Positions 1 to 7,655 of a DNA stretch of 64,000 bases are shown in pieces; position 1 is the stretch's first letter; every line of letters starts with the position of its first letter. The notes beneath the pieces were generated by a model that was not told where the DNA came from, searched no databases, and was given only the letters and a program-made list of their open reading frames with translations. The DNA comes from Flavobacterium terrisoli (lineage in GTDB: Bacteria > Bacteroidota > Bacteroidia > Flavobacteriales > Flavobacteriaceae), in the NCBI RefSeq assembly GCF_030167905.1, contig NZ_JARGNA010000002.1, forward strand, positions 124,001-188,000, read 5' to 3'. A program made the translations under genes and the position numbers.

Positions 1-114
1 AAGGTACGAAAAAGTGAGTTAAAATTTACAAGTTGAATTTTATATTTATAACTTGTTAAAAAACAAATTATTAGGGTTTCATTTAAAAATAGAAATAAAT
101 AATTGTCAAAAATA

Positions 115-144
115 TTGTGCAAACAAAATAGAATCCTAACTTTG
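115..144 (+). promoter_or_regulatory. Bacteroidota-type promoter for the zapA operon
   Basis: TTG at 115-117 and TAACTTTG at 137-144 are separated by 19 bases, matching the Bacteroidota sigma-A consensus TTG-N19-TAnnTTTG. It lies just upstream of the first gene. Bases 1-114 are AT-rich and show no gene. Confidence 0.7.
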
Positions 145-171
145 TAAAGTAAGTAATGAATAAAGTAATTT

Positions 172-462
172 ATGAGTGAAATTGCAGAAATAATTGATTC
201 TGTTGAAAATAGGATTGAAAAACTTTTTATGAAAATAGACAGTTTGGAGAAAAATTCTATGGCATTAAGAACAGAATTACAAGAAGCTGCAGCCCTGATT
301 CAGAAACAAACTGCCGAAATCACAACATTGAAATCGGAATGTGAATCCCTCAAAATGGCCAATTCATTATTAGGCGGTGAAGAAAACAAACGAGATACAA
401 AGCTTAAAATAAATTCATTAATCCGAGAGATAGATTACTGTATTGCACAGTTATCAGACTAA
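172..462 (+). CDS. small coiled-coil protein upstream of zapA
   Basis: A 96-residue acidic, Leu/Glu/Lys-rich protein with heptad-like spacing over most of its length and no signal peptide or membrane segment, so probably a cytosolic coiled coil. It ends three bases before the zapA ATG, so the two are almost certainly cotranscribed from the promoter at 115-144. A small coiled-coil gene next to zapA in Bacteroidota suggests, by context only, a partner in Z-ring assembly. No enzymatic motif is visible, and I cannot assign a named family. Confidence 0.8.
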   Translation: MSEIAEIIDSVENRIEKLFMKIDSLEKNSMALRTELQEAAALIQKQTAEITTLKSECESLKMANSLLGGEENKRDTKLKINSLIREIDYCIAQLSD

Positions 463-465
463 AAT

Positions 466-792
466 ATGGATGAAAAGCTTAAAATAAAGTTATCAATAGC
501 CGACAGAGTTTATCCGTTGACGGTAGACCTATCGCAAGAAGAAGGCCTGAGAAGTGCTTCCAAAAAAATTGATGCGATGATTAAGCAATTCGAAGAAAAC
601 TACGCGGTTCGCGACAAACAGGATGTATTGGCCATGTGTGCTTTACAGTTTGCCTCGCAAGTAGAACAAAAGCAAGTTGACAATGCCATTGATGGTTCGG
701 AAACTCTGGAAAAATTAAAAAAAATTAATGATTTGTTGTTCGAATATCTCGACACCCGAGGCGCAGACGAACTGACCGAAGGTAAAAAATAA
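466..792 (+). CDS. zapA: cell division protein ZapA
   Basis: A 108-residue protein with the usual ZapA layout. The N-terminal part (about residues 1-45) reads 'KIKLSIADRVYPLTV', with the beta-strand pattern of the FtsZ-binding head, and is followed by 'EEGLRSASKKIDAMIKQF' and a long C-terminal helix for coiled-coil dimerization. ZapA crosslinks FtsZ filaments in the Z ring. The gene directly precedes a 6S RNA and rny, an arrangement in which zapA and the small RNA are often linked. Length and start (ATG three bases after the previous stop) fit the family. Confidence 0.88.
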   Translation: MDEKLKIKLSIADRVYPLTVDLSQEEGLRSASKKIDAMIKQFEENYAVRDKQDVLAMCALQFASQVEQKQVDNAIDGSETLEKLKKINDLLFEYLDTRGADELTEGKK

Positions 793-817
793 CGTTCTTA
801 ACATACATTACAATACC

Positions 818-978
818 GCCTACATTAGATTTTAATTGGTAAACTCAACACTAACAAATTAGAATGAGCCAGTCATCGTTACTAAAGCATGCCACTTCTA
901 TCGTGGATCCTTGACCAACGAGTTAGCTCAAAACTTGTCTTTACGAGTTTATGCATTCACCTAATGTAGGCTTTTTTT
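818..978 (+). ncRNA. ssrS: 6S RNA, Flavobacteria type (6S-Flavo)
   Basis: The gap between zapA and rny has no ORF but is closed by a long terminal stem: GCCTACATTAG at 818-828 pairs with CTAATGTAGGC at 961-971, followed by a seven-T run (972-978) that would act as terminator. Position (after zapA, before rny), length (~155-160 nt) and the closing stem around a large open interior match the 6S-Flavo RNA family, which binds RNA polymerase holoenzyme in stationary phase. The 5' end may be slightly upstream. The family was assigned from context and fold, not by a covariance search. Confidence 0.8.
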
Positions 979-999
979 ATATATAAACCCTAACAAAAC

Positions 1000-2562
1000 A
1001 TGGAAATTACATTAATTATAATTGCGTTAATCGCTGGAGTTGGCGGAGGTTTTGGAATTGCAAAATTCCTTGAGAAAAGCAACGTCTCCAACATGGTTAA
1101 AAATGCAAAAAAAGAAGCCAGTACCATTCTGAGAGATGCCAATATTGAGGCGGAAAACATCAAAAAAGACAAGTTACTTCAGGCCAAAGAGAAATTTTTA
1201 GAATTAAAATCAGAGCACGAAAAAGAGATTCTGAACAAAGACAAAAAAATAGCTGAAGTAGAGAAAAGAACGCGTGACAAAGAATCACAAGTATCTAGTG
1301 AATTGGCCAAAGCCAAAAAAATAAACGACGATTACGAAGCTAAAACTAACGAATACAATGGTAAAATTGAATTGTTAGACAAAAAGCAACAAGAGCTTGA
1401 AAAATTACACAAAAGCCAGGTAGAACAACTGGAAGTGATTTCAGGCTTATCTGCTGAAGATGCGCGCGAACAATTGGTTGAAAGCTTGAAAGCGGAAGCC
1501 AAAACCAAAGCGATGTCGCACATTCAGGATACTATTGAAGAAGCTAAATTAACCGCACAACAAGAAGCCAAAAAAGTAATCATCAATACCATCCAAAGAG
1601 TTGGTACTGAAGAAGCTGTTGAAAACTGTGTATCGGTATTCAACATCGAATCAGATGATGTAAAAGGAAGAATCATTGGTCGTGAAGGAAGAAATATCCG
1701 TGCGCTGGAAGCCGCCACCGGTGTGGAAATCATCGTTGACGATACGCCTGAAGCCATTATCTTATCTTGCTTTGACCCGGTGAGAAGAGAAATCGCCCGT
1801 TTGTCATTACACAAATTGGTAACTGACGGCAGAATTCACCCGGCGAGAATTGAAGAAGTGGTGGCCAAAACAACCAAGCAAATTGACGATGAAATTATTG
1901 AAGTGGGTAAACGTACGGTTATCGACCTAGGAATTCACGGTTTACACCCTGAATTGATCAAAGTAGTTGGTAGAATGAAATACCGTTCGTCATACGGACA
2001 AAACTTATTGCAACACTCACGTGAAGTTGCCAAACTTTGTGGTATCATGGCGGCCGAATTAGGATTGAATGTGAAATTGGCCAAACGTGCCGGTTTACTT
2101 CACGATATCGGAAAAGTACCGGATACTGAAAGTGATTTACCACACGCATTATTAGGTATGCAATGGGCTGAGAAATACGGTGAAAAAGAAGAAGTATGTA
2201 ACGCGATTGGAGCGCACCACGATGAGATTGAAATGAAATATTTGATCTCTCCGATTATCCAGGTGTGTGATGCGATTTCAGGTGCCAGACCAGGTGCCAG
2301 ACGTCAGGTGTTGGATTCTTATATCCAAAGATTAAAAGACTTGGAAAACATTGCCTTTGGCTTTAACGGCGTGAAAAATGCGTATGCTATCCAAGCCGGT
2401 CGTGAACTGCGTGTCATCGTAGAAAGCGAAAAAGTAAGTGATGATATGGCTTCTAACCTATCATTTGAAATTTCACAAAAAATCCAAACTGAGATGACTT
2501 ATCCGGGACAAGTAAAAATTACGGTAATCAGAGAAACCAGAGCGGTTAATATCGCTAAATAA
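1000..2562 (+). CDS. rny: ribonuclease Y
   Basis: A 520-residue membrane-anchored endoribonuclease that starts mRNA decay. An N-terminal hydrophobic anchor (residues 2-22) is followed by a long charged coiled coil (about 25-200), a KH domain with the [11 protein letters not shown] motif (around 221-235), and an HD metal-dependent phosphohydrolase domain whose 'LLHDIGK' motif is at about 365-371. Domain order and length match the family exactly. It lies downstream of the 6S RNA and ends just before a strong hairpin terminator. Confidence 0.97.
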   Translation: MEITLIIIALIAGVGGGFGIAKFLEKSNVSNMVKNAKKEASTILRDANIEAENIKKDKLLQAKEKFLELKSEHEKEILNKDKKIAEVEKRTRDKESQVSSELAKAKKINDDYEAKTNEYNGKIELLDKKQQELEKLHKSQVEQLEVISGLSAEDAREQLVESLKAEAKTKAMSHIQDTIEEAKLTAQQEAKKVIINTIQRVGTEEAVENCVSVFNIESDDVKGRIIGREGRNIRALEAATGVEIIVDDTPEAIILSCFDPVRREIARLSLHKLVTDGRIHPARIEEVVAKTTKQIDDEIIEVGKRTVIDLGIHGLHPELIKVVGRMKYRSSYGQNLLQHSREVAKLCGIMAAELGLNVKLAKRAGLLHDIGKVPDTESDLPHALLGMQWAEKYGEKEEVCNAIGAHHDEIEMKYLISPIIQVCDAISGARPGARRQVLDSYIQRLKDLENIAFGFNGVKNAYAIQAGRELRVIVESEKVSDDMASNLSFEISQKIQTEMTYPGQVKITVIRETRAVNIAK

Positions 2563-2582
2563 AAAAGCATACAATAAAAAAG

Positions 2583-2606
2583 GGCGACCAAATGGTCGCC
2601 TTTTTT
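2583..2606. terminator. bidirectional terminator between rny and the response regulator gene
   Basis: GGCGACC-AAAT-GGTCGCC forms a seven-pair stem (2583-2600) with T-run 2601-2606 on the + strand and an A-run before it, so it can serve both convergent genes. The T-run overlaps the stop region of the response regulator. Confidence 0.85.
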
Positions 2607-3000
2607 AGTCTTCAAATATATCTTTTATCGCATCACTTGTCATGGGTTTGACATAGTAATCTTTGATGACATTCTTAAATTCCTCAATCTTATCAATATT
2701 CATTTGATTGTCTGATGAACTGATGATATGAATAGTCACTTCTGTTGAAATGTCTTTTCTCATTTCGTTGAACTCTTCCAAAAATTGCCAGCCGTCAAGA
2801 ACGGGCATATTAATGTCTAACAGAATTAAATCGGGAGGATTTTCGCCGTTGTTGAGCTTGGTCTTTAAATCATTTAAGGCGTCAAAACCATTCTCAAAAA
2901 AAAACGGGTTTACCTGAATATTGTTTTTTTCAAGCAGTTTTTTGATGATAAAGTGGTGCACTTTGTCATCATCTACAACAAATACGTTGTTGAATTTCAT
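2605..3000 (-). CDS. single-domain response regulator (CheY-like receiver)
   Basis: A 131-residue stand-alone receiver domain. Acidic residues at the N terminus (VVDDDK, residues 8-13), the phospho-acceptor Asp at about 62 in 'LILLDINMPVLDG', and a C-terminal Lys-Pro pair in 'YVKPM' complete the active-site set. There is no output domain, so it should act by protein-protein contact or as a phosphorelay intermediate. No sensor kinase is adjacent, so the partner is unknown. Such orphan receivers are common in Flavobacterium. Confidence 0.92.
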   Translation of the reverse strand: MKFNNVFVVDDDKVHHFIIKKLLEKNNIQVNPFFFENGFDALNDLKTKLNNGENPPDLILLDINMPVLDGWQFLEEFNEMRKDISTEVTIHIISSSDNQMNIDKIEEFKNVIKDYYVKPMTSDAIKDIFED

Positions 3001-3061
3001 TTTAAAACAGATTTGGGGATTATTGCTTTACTCTGCAAAATTAATTAAAAAAACCGACAAA

Positions 3062-3961
3062 CTATTTTTTTCTCGGATGAAATGTATTGATGATTTGTGT
3101 TAAATGTTTTCTGTCGAGATGCACATAAATCTCCGTAGTAGTAATAGATTCGTGGCCCAGCATCATTTGAATCGAACGCAAATCTGCGCCATTTTCCAAT
3201 AAATGAGTAGCGAAGGAATGCCTTAGGGTGTGCGGGCTGATATTTTTGGCCAAATTGATTTTGACTGCTAAAGCCTTTATAATGGTAAAAACCATTGCCC
3301 TTGTAAGCTGCTTTCCTCTTCGGTTTAAGAACAAAGTATCTTCAAATCCTTTGGCAATAGCCAAATGATTGCGAACCGACTCTTTATAAAGCTCAATATA
3401 TCTCTGCGTTGCATTGGCAATCGGAACAAATCGCTGTTTGTTTCCTTTTCCGGTAATTTTGATAAAACCTTCATCAAAAAACAAATCTGATATTTTTAAG
3501 GTGATGATTTCTGAAACCCGCAGACCACAACCATATAGCGTTTCAAGCATGGCTCTGTTGCGTTCGCCTTCGGGAGTTGATAAATCGATGGCGCCAATCA
3601 AATGATCAATATCCTCAACCGAAAGTGTGTCGGGTAATTTTCTGCCAATTTTTGGAGCTTCAATCAATTCCATCGGATTGTCGGCGCGGAAGTCTTCAAA
3701 TATAAGATAGGAGAAGAAGCTCTTTAATCCGGAAATGATCCGGGCTTGAGAGCGCGCATTGACTTCTTTGGAAATGGCGTAGATAAATTGCTGAATGGTT
3801 TCTTCGTTTATCTTTTCAGGAGCAATATTGATATTGCTTTCAGCTAAAAAAGCACACAATCTCTCCAGATCAAAAGTATAGTTGTCTACGGTATTCTTTG
3901 ACAAACCTCTTTCAATTTTTAAGTAAGACTGAAAACTCCTGATATAACTACTCCAATTCAT
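3062..3961 (-). CDS. xerD: site-specific tyrosine recombinase XerC/XerD type
   Basis: About 299 residues from the ATG at 3961. A longer frame opens at 4024, but its first 21 codons run through the porin terminator hairpin, so 3961 is the better start. An N-terminal SAM-like core-binding domain ('SYLKIERGLSKNTVDNY') is followed by the catalytic domain: Arg in 'GCGLRVSEI', 'HTLRHSFATHLL', 'LGHESITTTEIYVHL' with the Tyr nucleophile. The length is typical of chromosomal XerC/D that resolve chromosome dimers, and Bacteroidota often carry it with this 'MLGHESITTTEIY' ending. XerC cannot be excluded without a tree. Confidence 0.9.
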   Translation of the reverse strand: MNWSSYIRSFQSYLKIERGLSKNTVDNYTFDLERLCAFLAESNINIAPEKINEETIQQFIYAISKEVNARSQARIISGLKSFFSYLIFEDFRADNPMELIEAPKIGRKLPDTLSVEDIDHLIGAIDLSTPEGERNRAMLETLYGCGLRVSEIITLKISDLFFDEGFIKITGKGNKQRFVPIANATQRYIELYKESVRNHLAIAKGFEDTLFLNRRGKQLTRAMVFTIIKALAVKINLAKNISPHTLRHSFATHLLENGADLRSIQMMLGHESITTTEIYVHLDRKHLTQIINTFHPRKK

Positions 3962-3995
3962 AGTACAAATAAACGAAATGTAAGGCAAAAAAAAA

Positions 3996-4017
3996 CCACG
4001 CCATAGGCGTGGTTTTG
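3996..4017 (-). terminator. terminator of the outer membrane barrel gene
   Basis: CCACGCC-ATA-GGCGTGG (3996-4012) is flanked by A-rich sequence on its left, which reads as a long T-run on the minus strand just after the barrel gene ending at 4035. It also lies upstream of xerD, so it separates the two minus-strand genes. Confidence 0.8.
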
Positions 4018-4034
4018 TATTCATTAATTACAAA

Positions 4035-4628
4035 TTAGAATTTGTAAAGTAATCCGAAGTTAATGCTTCTTAAGTCAAGACCTAAACTAAATGTATTTTT
4101 AGCTTCAGCTCCGTCTGTATCATCTTTAACAGAAGTATAAGACAACTCACCAAAAGTAGCTTCAATAGCAAACGCATCAGAAACGAAGTAACTAATACCT
4201 GGTTTGAATGCTAATCCAAATCCGTTAGTTTTAACTTCAGACATCTTGTCGTTAGTTGACATATAGTCAAAACCTAACTGACCAAAGATTGAGAATTGGT
4301 TAGATGGTGTAGCATAATATCTACCAAAAACACCTATTGACAAAGTATTTTCGTCATCTGTATCACCAAAAGCATCTTCTGCTTTATAGGACTCATAACC
4401 TAATTTAGCTCCAAGCGCAATGTTTGGCGTTACAAAGAAACCTACTTTAGGCTCAATTTCAAAGCTTGTACTTTTGTCTTCATCCTGAGAAGAAGAACTG
4501 ATCCCAAAAGCACCAGAAACAAATATGCTTCCTTCAGAGAAACCAGAACCCTTACTTTCTTTTTTGTCTTGAGCGTTAGCAAAGCCGAAAGCAAATACTG
4601 CAGCAACTGTTAAAATAATTTTTTTCAT
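4035..4628 (-). CDS. outer membrane beta-barrel protein (OmpA-like porin family)
   Basis: A 197-residue protein with a clear signal peptide (MKKIILTVAAVFAFGFANAQ, residues 1-20), then alternating aromatic/polar strands and a terminal Phe ('NFGLLYKF'), the usual signal for BAM-mediated insertion. It resembles small eight-stranded barrels of Bacteroidota. An upstream TAATTTTG-like -7 element is readable on the minus strand near 4660. It is probably a structural or porin-like surface protein; the substrate is unknown. Confidence 0.85.
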   Translation of the reverse strand: MKKIILTVAAVFAFGFANAQDKKESKGSGFSEGSIFVSGAFGISSSSQDEDKSTSFEIEPKVGFFVTPNIALGAKLGYESYKAEDAFGDTDDENTLSIGVFGRYYATPSNQFSIFGQLGFDYMSTNDKMSEVKTNGFGLAFKPGISYFVSDAFAIEATFGELSYTSVKDDTDGAEAKNTFSLGLDLRSINFGLLYKF

Positions 4629-4773
4629 GTTTGTTTAATTTAAAGATTAATATGAACAAAATTATAAGTATTACTTTTCACGTCACCATTGGGCTTACTG
4701 CACTTATTAACAACTTTATTAACTATTTTTGCTTATAATTCAAAAGCTGTTTTCAAATTCAGTCGGACTCTAT

Positions 4774-5649
4774 TTATTTCTTATTCAGGATGATTGAGGC
4801 CTTTTCCCACTTCTTGAGGTTGGTGGTAAAATCAATATTTTGGTCACCATCGATAATTCTGACCATAGCCGTATTGGGTTTTCTGTCACCTTCGCTGGTT
4901 GCTTCCAGCTTGATAACTTCGGTTTCATTGTCTATTGAGATTTCAATTACCTTCTTTTTATTGGTAACTTCATAATCATTCAGGATTGCGGTATTGTTCT
5001 TAAACAGGTTGATTCGGTCACCGTCTTCCGTTTTGGCATCCCATATTTCAATTTGAATTTTGTTAGCCCCTACAAATACATTTAGGTTCTGATCTTTTGA
5101 AATATTATTCACCTTCATACTGTCGACCATCTTGACCAAATTGACACTCTCTTTGGTAGCAGTATCAACTTTATTGGACTTCTGAATCTTTTTATTATAC
5201 TTTTCAGCAGTTTGGGTTACTTTTTCTGAATTCACCAAAAGAAGTGTACCATTAATACATTTCTTCCCATTTTTGAAAAGCCCATTGAATTCGCCTTCAA
5301 TTTTTCGAACTCCTTCAACCAATTTTAGCTTCCCTTTGTAGTGAACATAGCAGAATGAGTTGCGTTGAAAGGTAGATTTAGTGTATGAAATTTGGTCTTC
5401 ATTAAAACTAAACTCCTTAGTTTTTGAATTATATCGACCAACGATAGTATTTTTTGTTTCGTGTTCTCCTCCGATATCAGTAATGGAATAGCCGTTTACA
5501 TTTCCCTTAACATCCGTAAAAACAAGACGATACGTAATTACAGTTTTGTCATCTCCATTCAATTTCAGCGCCCCAAAAAACTCATATTTGGCTTGTGAAT
5601 AAGATGTAATAGAAATCATAATAAAAAAAACTGCTAATTTGTTTTTCAT
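4774..5649 (-). CDS. secreted or periplasmic protein of unknown function
   Basis: A 291-residue protein with an N-terminal signal peptide (MKNKLAVFFIMISITSYSQA). The first half is rich in beta-strand patterns ('YRLVFTDVKGNVNGYSITDIGGEHETKN'). The middle has a Lys/Asn-rich linker. The C-terminal ~100 residues look like a small beta-sandwich binding domain ('IQIEIWDAKTEDGDRINL'), a phrase seen in many Bacteroidota secreted proteins. There are no catalytic motifs and no lipobox Cys. It is divergent from the TM2 gene at 5707. I do not recognise a specific function. Confidence 0.8.
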   Translation of the reverse strand: MKNKLAVFFIMISITSYSQAKYEFFGALKLNGDDKTVITYRLVFTDVKGNVNGYSITDIGGEHETKNTIVGRYNSKTKEFSFNEDQISYTKSTFQRNSFCYVHYKGKLKLVEGVRKIEGEFNGLFKNGKKCINGTLLLVNSEKVTQTAEKYNKKIQKSNKVDTATKESVNLVKMVDSMKVNNISKDQNLNVFVGANKIQIEIWDAKTEDGDRINLFKNNTAILNDYEVTNKKKVIEISIDNETEVIKLEATSEGDRKPNTAMVRIIDGDQNIDFTTNLKKWEKASIILNKK

Positions 5650-5706
5650 TTCCCTTTTTTTATATATTTGGCAAATATAATTTATTAATCCCTAACTTTT
5701 TTAATT

Positions 5707-6078
5707 ATGAAATTAAAATTATTTCTCTCAATGATCGCATTATTGCTAGTATCTGGTACAGCTTCTTATGCATCTTTTCCTGTTCAATCAAACACTTCAA
5801 CTGTAGCTTCAGTTAACGCTCCAGCTGTTGAAAAAAACAAGGAAGAATTAAGCTCACCTGCTGCTGCTGGTGCTGGTAAAAGCCAAATTATTGCATTAGT
5901 TTTATGTGCTTTAGTTGGTGGTTTAGGTATCCACAGATTTTACCTAGGATACACTTGGCAAGGGATTGTTCAGTTATTGACTCTTGGTGGTTGTGGTATC
6001 TGGGCTCTTATTGACTTAGTAAGAATCATCACTGGTGATTTAGGTCCTAAAAACGGAGGATACGACAAAACCCTTTAA
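5707..6078 (+). CDS. TM2 domain-containing membrane protein
   Basis: A 123-residue protein with an N-terminal signal/anchor segment, an Ala/Ser-rich spacer, then a TM2 domain (about residues 57-110). This has two membrane segments joined by the family signature 'GGLGIHRFYLGYTWQGIVQLLTLGGCGIW', in which the G-x-HRFYLG core is intact. TM2 proteins are small membrane proteins of unclear function. The next gene (DUF2752) starts six bases after the stop, and the two families commonly occur together, so they are very likely an operon ended by the hairpin at 6423. Confidence 0.9.
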   Translation: MKLKLFLSMIALLLVSGTASYASFPVQSNTSTVASVNAPAVEKNKEELSSPAAAGAGKSQIIALVLCALVGGLGIHRFYLGYTWQGIVQLLTLGGCGIWALIDLVRIITGDLGPKNGGYDKTL

Positions 6079-6084
6079 GACTAA

Positions 6085-6399
6085 ATGATTAAAAAATTTG
6101 TTTTTTATACCAGAGTTTGGGTTACAATCTTAGCTCCTTTTATATTGATTTTATTGCCGGCTGATTACTTTGACACAGGAAATAGTATTTGCTTGTCTAA
6201 AGTGTTAGCAGGATACGAATGCTACGCATGCGGCTTAACCCGAGGTATAATGCATTTTATCCATTTTGAATTTCAAAAGGCGTGGGAATTCAACAAATTG
6301 AGTTTCATTATTGTTCCGTTACTATTCCCGCTTTGGGTTAAGGCACTTTTCGAAATTAGAGGAAAGTCTTTACCGGGCATTTGGGGAAAACTAACTTAA
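6085..6399 (+). CDS. DUF2752 family membrane protein
   Basis: A 104-residue protein with about two to three membrane segments and the DUF2752 hallmark 'CYACGLTRG' (about residues 46-54), where two Cys precede the GLTRG turn. The function of this family is not known. It follows the TM2 gene by six bases and shares its terminator, so a joint role in the inner membrane is plausible but is inference. Confidence 0.88.
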   Translation: MIKKFVFYTRVWVTILAPFILILLPADYFDTGNSICLSKVLAGYECYACGLTRGIMHFIHFEFQKAWEFNKLSFIIVPLLFPLWVKALFEIRGKSLPGIWGKLT

Positions 6400-6422
6400 A
6401 AACAAATTTTAAAAAATCTTAA

Positions 6423-6456
6423 AAGAAGTCAACAGCAATGTTGGCTTCTTTTATTT
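6423..6456 (+). terminator. terminator of the TM2-DUF2752 operon
   Basis: AAGAAGTCAACA and TGTTGGCTTCTT form a twelve-pair stem with one G-T pair and a four-base loop (6423-6450), followed by a T-rich tail. The rest of the gap to 6610 shows no gene. Confidence 0.75.
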
Positions 6457-6609
6457 TAAACCCATACCACATAAGCCTTCGCATCAAAATGGGGTGCAAT
6501 CTGCGCTGCCTTCATTTTCCTAAAACAAAGTTAAAGTTACAATAAACACCTAAAAACGGCGTTATTTATGTATCTCTCTCCAACATGTATAACCTAAATT
6601 AAATCTATT

Positions 6610-7146
6610 ATGAAAAAAGCAATTGGTTTATTAATACTGTTGATGAGCGTAACTACAATGAATGCTCAATTGGTAAAGTTCGGTTTAAAAGCCGGTCCGA
6701 ACTTCTCTAATCTTGAAGGAGACAATCTAAACGGCTCGACTTATACCAGCTTCCATTTTGGAGCTACCTTAGAATTAAAACTAGTGGGAAACCTGTCTCT
6801 TCAACCCGAAGTGGTCTATTCTTCCCAAGGAACAAAAATTGATAGCAACGCCTTTAGCGATATCAATTACAATTATATCACGGTGCCTGTATTGGTTAAG
6901 TTTTACATACTCAGTGACAGGCTGAGTTTGGATGTTGGTCCTCAATTTTCTTTTTTAGTTAACGAAGATGTCTCAGATCAATTTGAAGGAGAAACATTTG
7001 ATTTTGGCGTCGCAGGCGGATTAGGCCTAAACGTCACAAAACATGTTTTTCTCCAGGCACGTTACATCGCCGGACTAACAGAAGCATCAAGGAATGCTGA
7101 TGTTACCAATAGGGTAATTCAACTCTCTGTGGGATATAAATTTTAA
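6610..7146 (+). CDS. outer membrane beta-barrel protein (PorT-like/OMP_b-brl family)
   Basis: A 178-residue protein with a signal peptide (MKKAIGLLILLMSVTTMNAQ). It then has 'VKFGLKAGPNFSNLEG', the typical first strand of small Bacteroidota barrels, 'LSLQPEVVYSSQGTK', and a last strand ending 'QLSVGYKF' with terminal Phe. It is predicted to be an eight-stranded outer membrane barrel. It is a single-gene unit with its own terminator at 7170-7196. No partner gene indicates a specific substrate. Confidence 0.87.
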   Translation: MKKAIGLLILLMSVTTMNAQLVKFGLKAGPNFSNLEGDNLNGSTYTSFHFGATLELKLVGNLSLQPEVVYSSQGTKIDSNAFSDINYNYITVPVLVKFYILSDRLSLDVGPQFSFLVNEDVSDQFEGETFDFGVAGGLGLNVTKHVFLQARYIAGLTEASRNADVTNRVIQLSVGYKF

Positions 7147-7169
7147 AAAATCATAACTTTAATCTAAAA

Positions 7170-7196
7170 CCGTTGCTCATTCAGCAACGGTTTTTT
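7170..7196 (+). terminator. intrinsic terminator after the barrel gene
   Basis: CCGTTGCTCATTCAGCAACGG forms a seven-pair or longer stem (7170-7190) followed by six T. Confidence 0.85.
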
Positions 7197-7218
7197 ATTT
7201 TTACTTAAAATCCTTTCA

Positions 7219-7632
7219 ATGAAAATAGCAATCATCAATGGGCCCAACCTAAATCTATTAGGCAAACGCGAACCCGAAGTATACGGAAACACCACTTTCG
7301 AATCCTTTTTCGAAAACTTAAAAACTAAATACCCTTCGCTTGACCTGAACTATTTTCAAAGCAATATTGAAGGCGAACTGATTGATAAAATTCAGGAAGT
7401 TGGCTTTAGTTATGATGGTATTATATTAAATGCTGCAGCTTACACCCATACTTCTGTTGGGATTGGTGATGCTGTTAAAGCTATCACAACGCCGGTTATC
7501 GAAGTGCACATTTCAAATACATTTGCCAGAGAGACTTTCCGACACCAATCTTTTATTTCTCCCAATGCAAAAGGAATAATCATCGGTTTCGGTTTAAAAA
7601 GTTACGAATTAGCATTACAATCTTTTTTATAA
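7219..7632 (+). CDS. aroQ: type II 3-dehydroquinate dehydratase
   Basis: A 137-residue enzyme of the shikimate pathway that dehydrates 3-dehydroquinate to 3-dehydroshikimate; type II enzymes are homododecamers in the cytosol. The family motifs are intact: 'NGPNLNLLGKREPEVYG' at residues 6-22 with the catalytic Arg and Tyr, 'NAAAYTHTSVGI' around 73-84, 'EVHISN' with the catalytic His near 100, and the closing 'RHQSFIS' Arg loop. Length is standard. The next gene begins 23 bases later and may be cotranscribed. Confidence 0.96.
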   Translation: MKIAIINGPNLNLLGKREPEVYGNTTFESFFENLKTKYPSLDLNYFQSNIEGELIDKIQEVGFSYDGIILNAAAYTHTSVGIGDAVKAITTPVIEVHISNTFARETFRHQSFISPNAKGIIIGFGLKSYELALQSFL

Positions 7633-7655
7633 CAGCCAAACAACAAATTAAAACG

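Noticed and set aside
3962..4024. Longer N terminus for XerD starting at 4024
   Set aside because: Those codons read through the porin terminator hairpin; the family start is at 3961.
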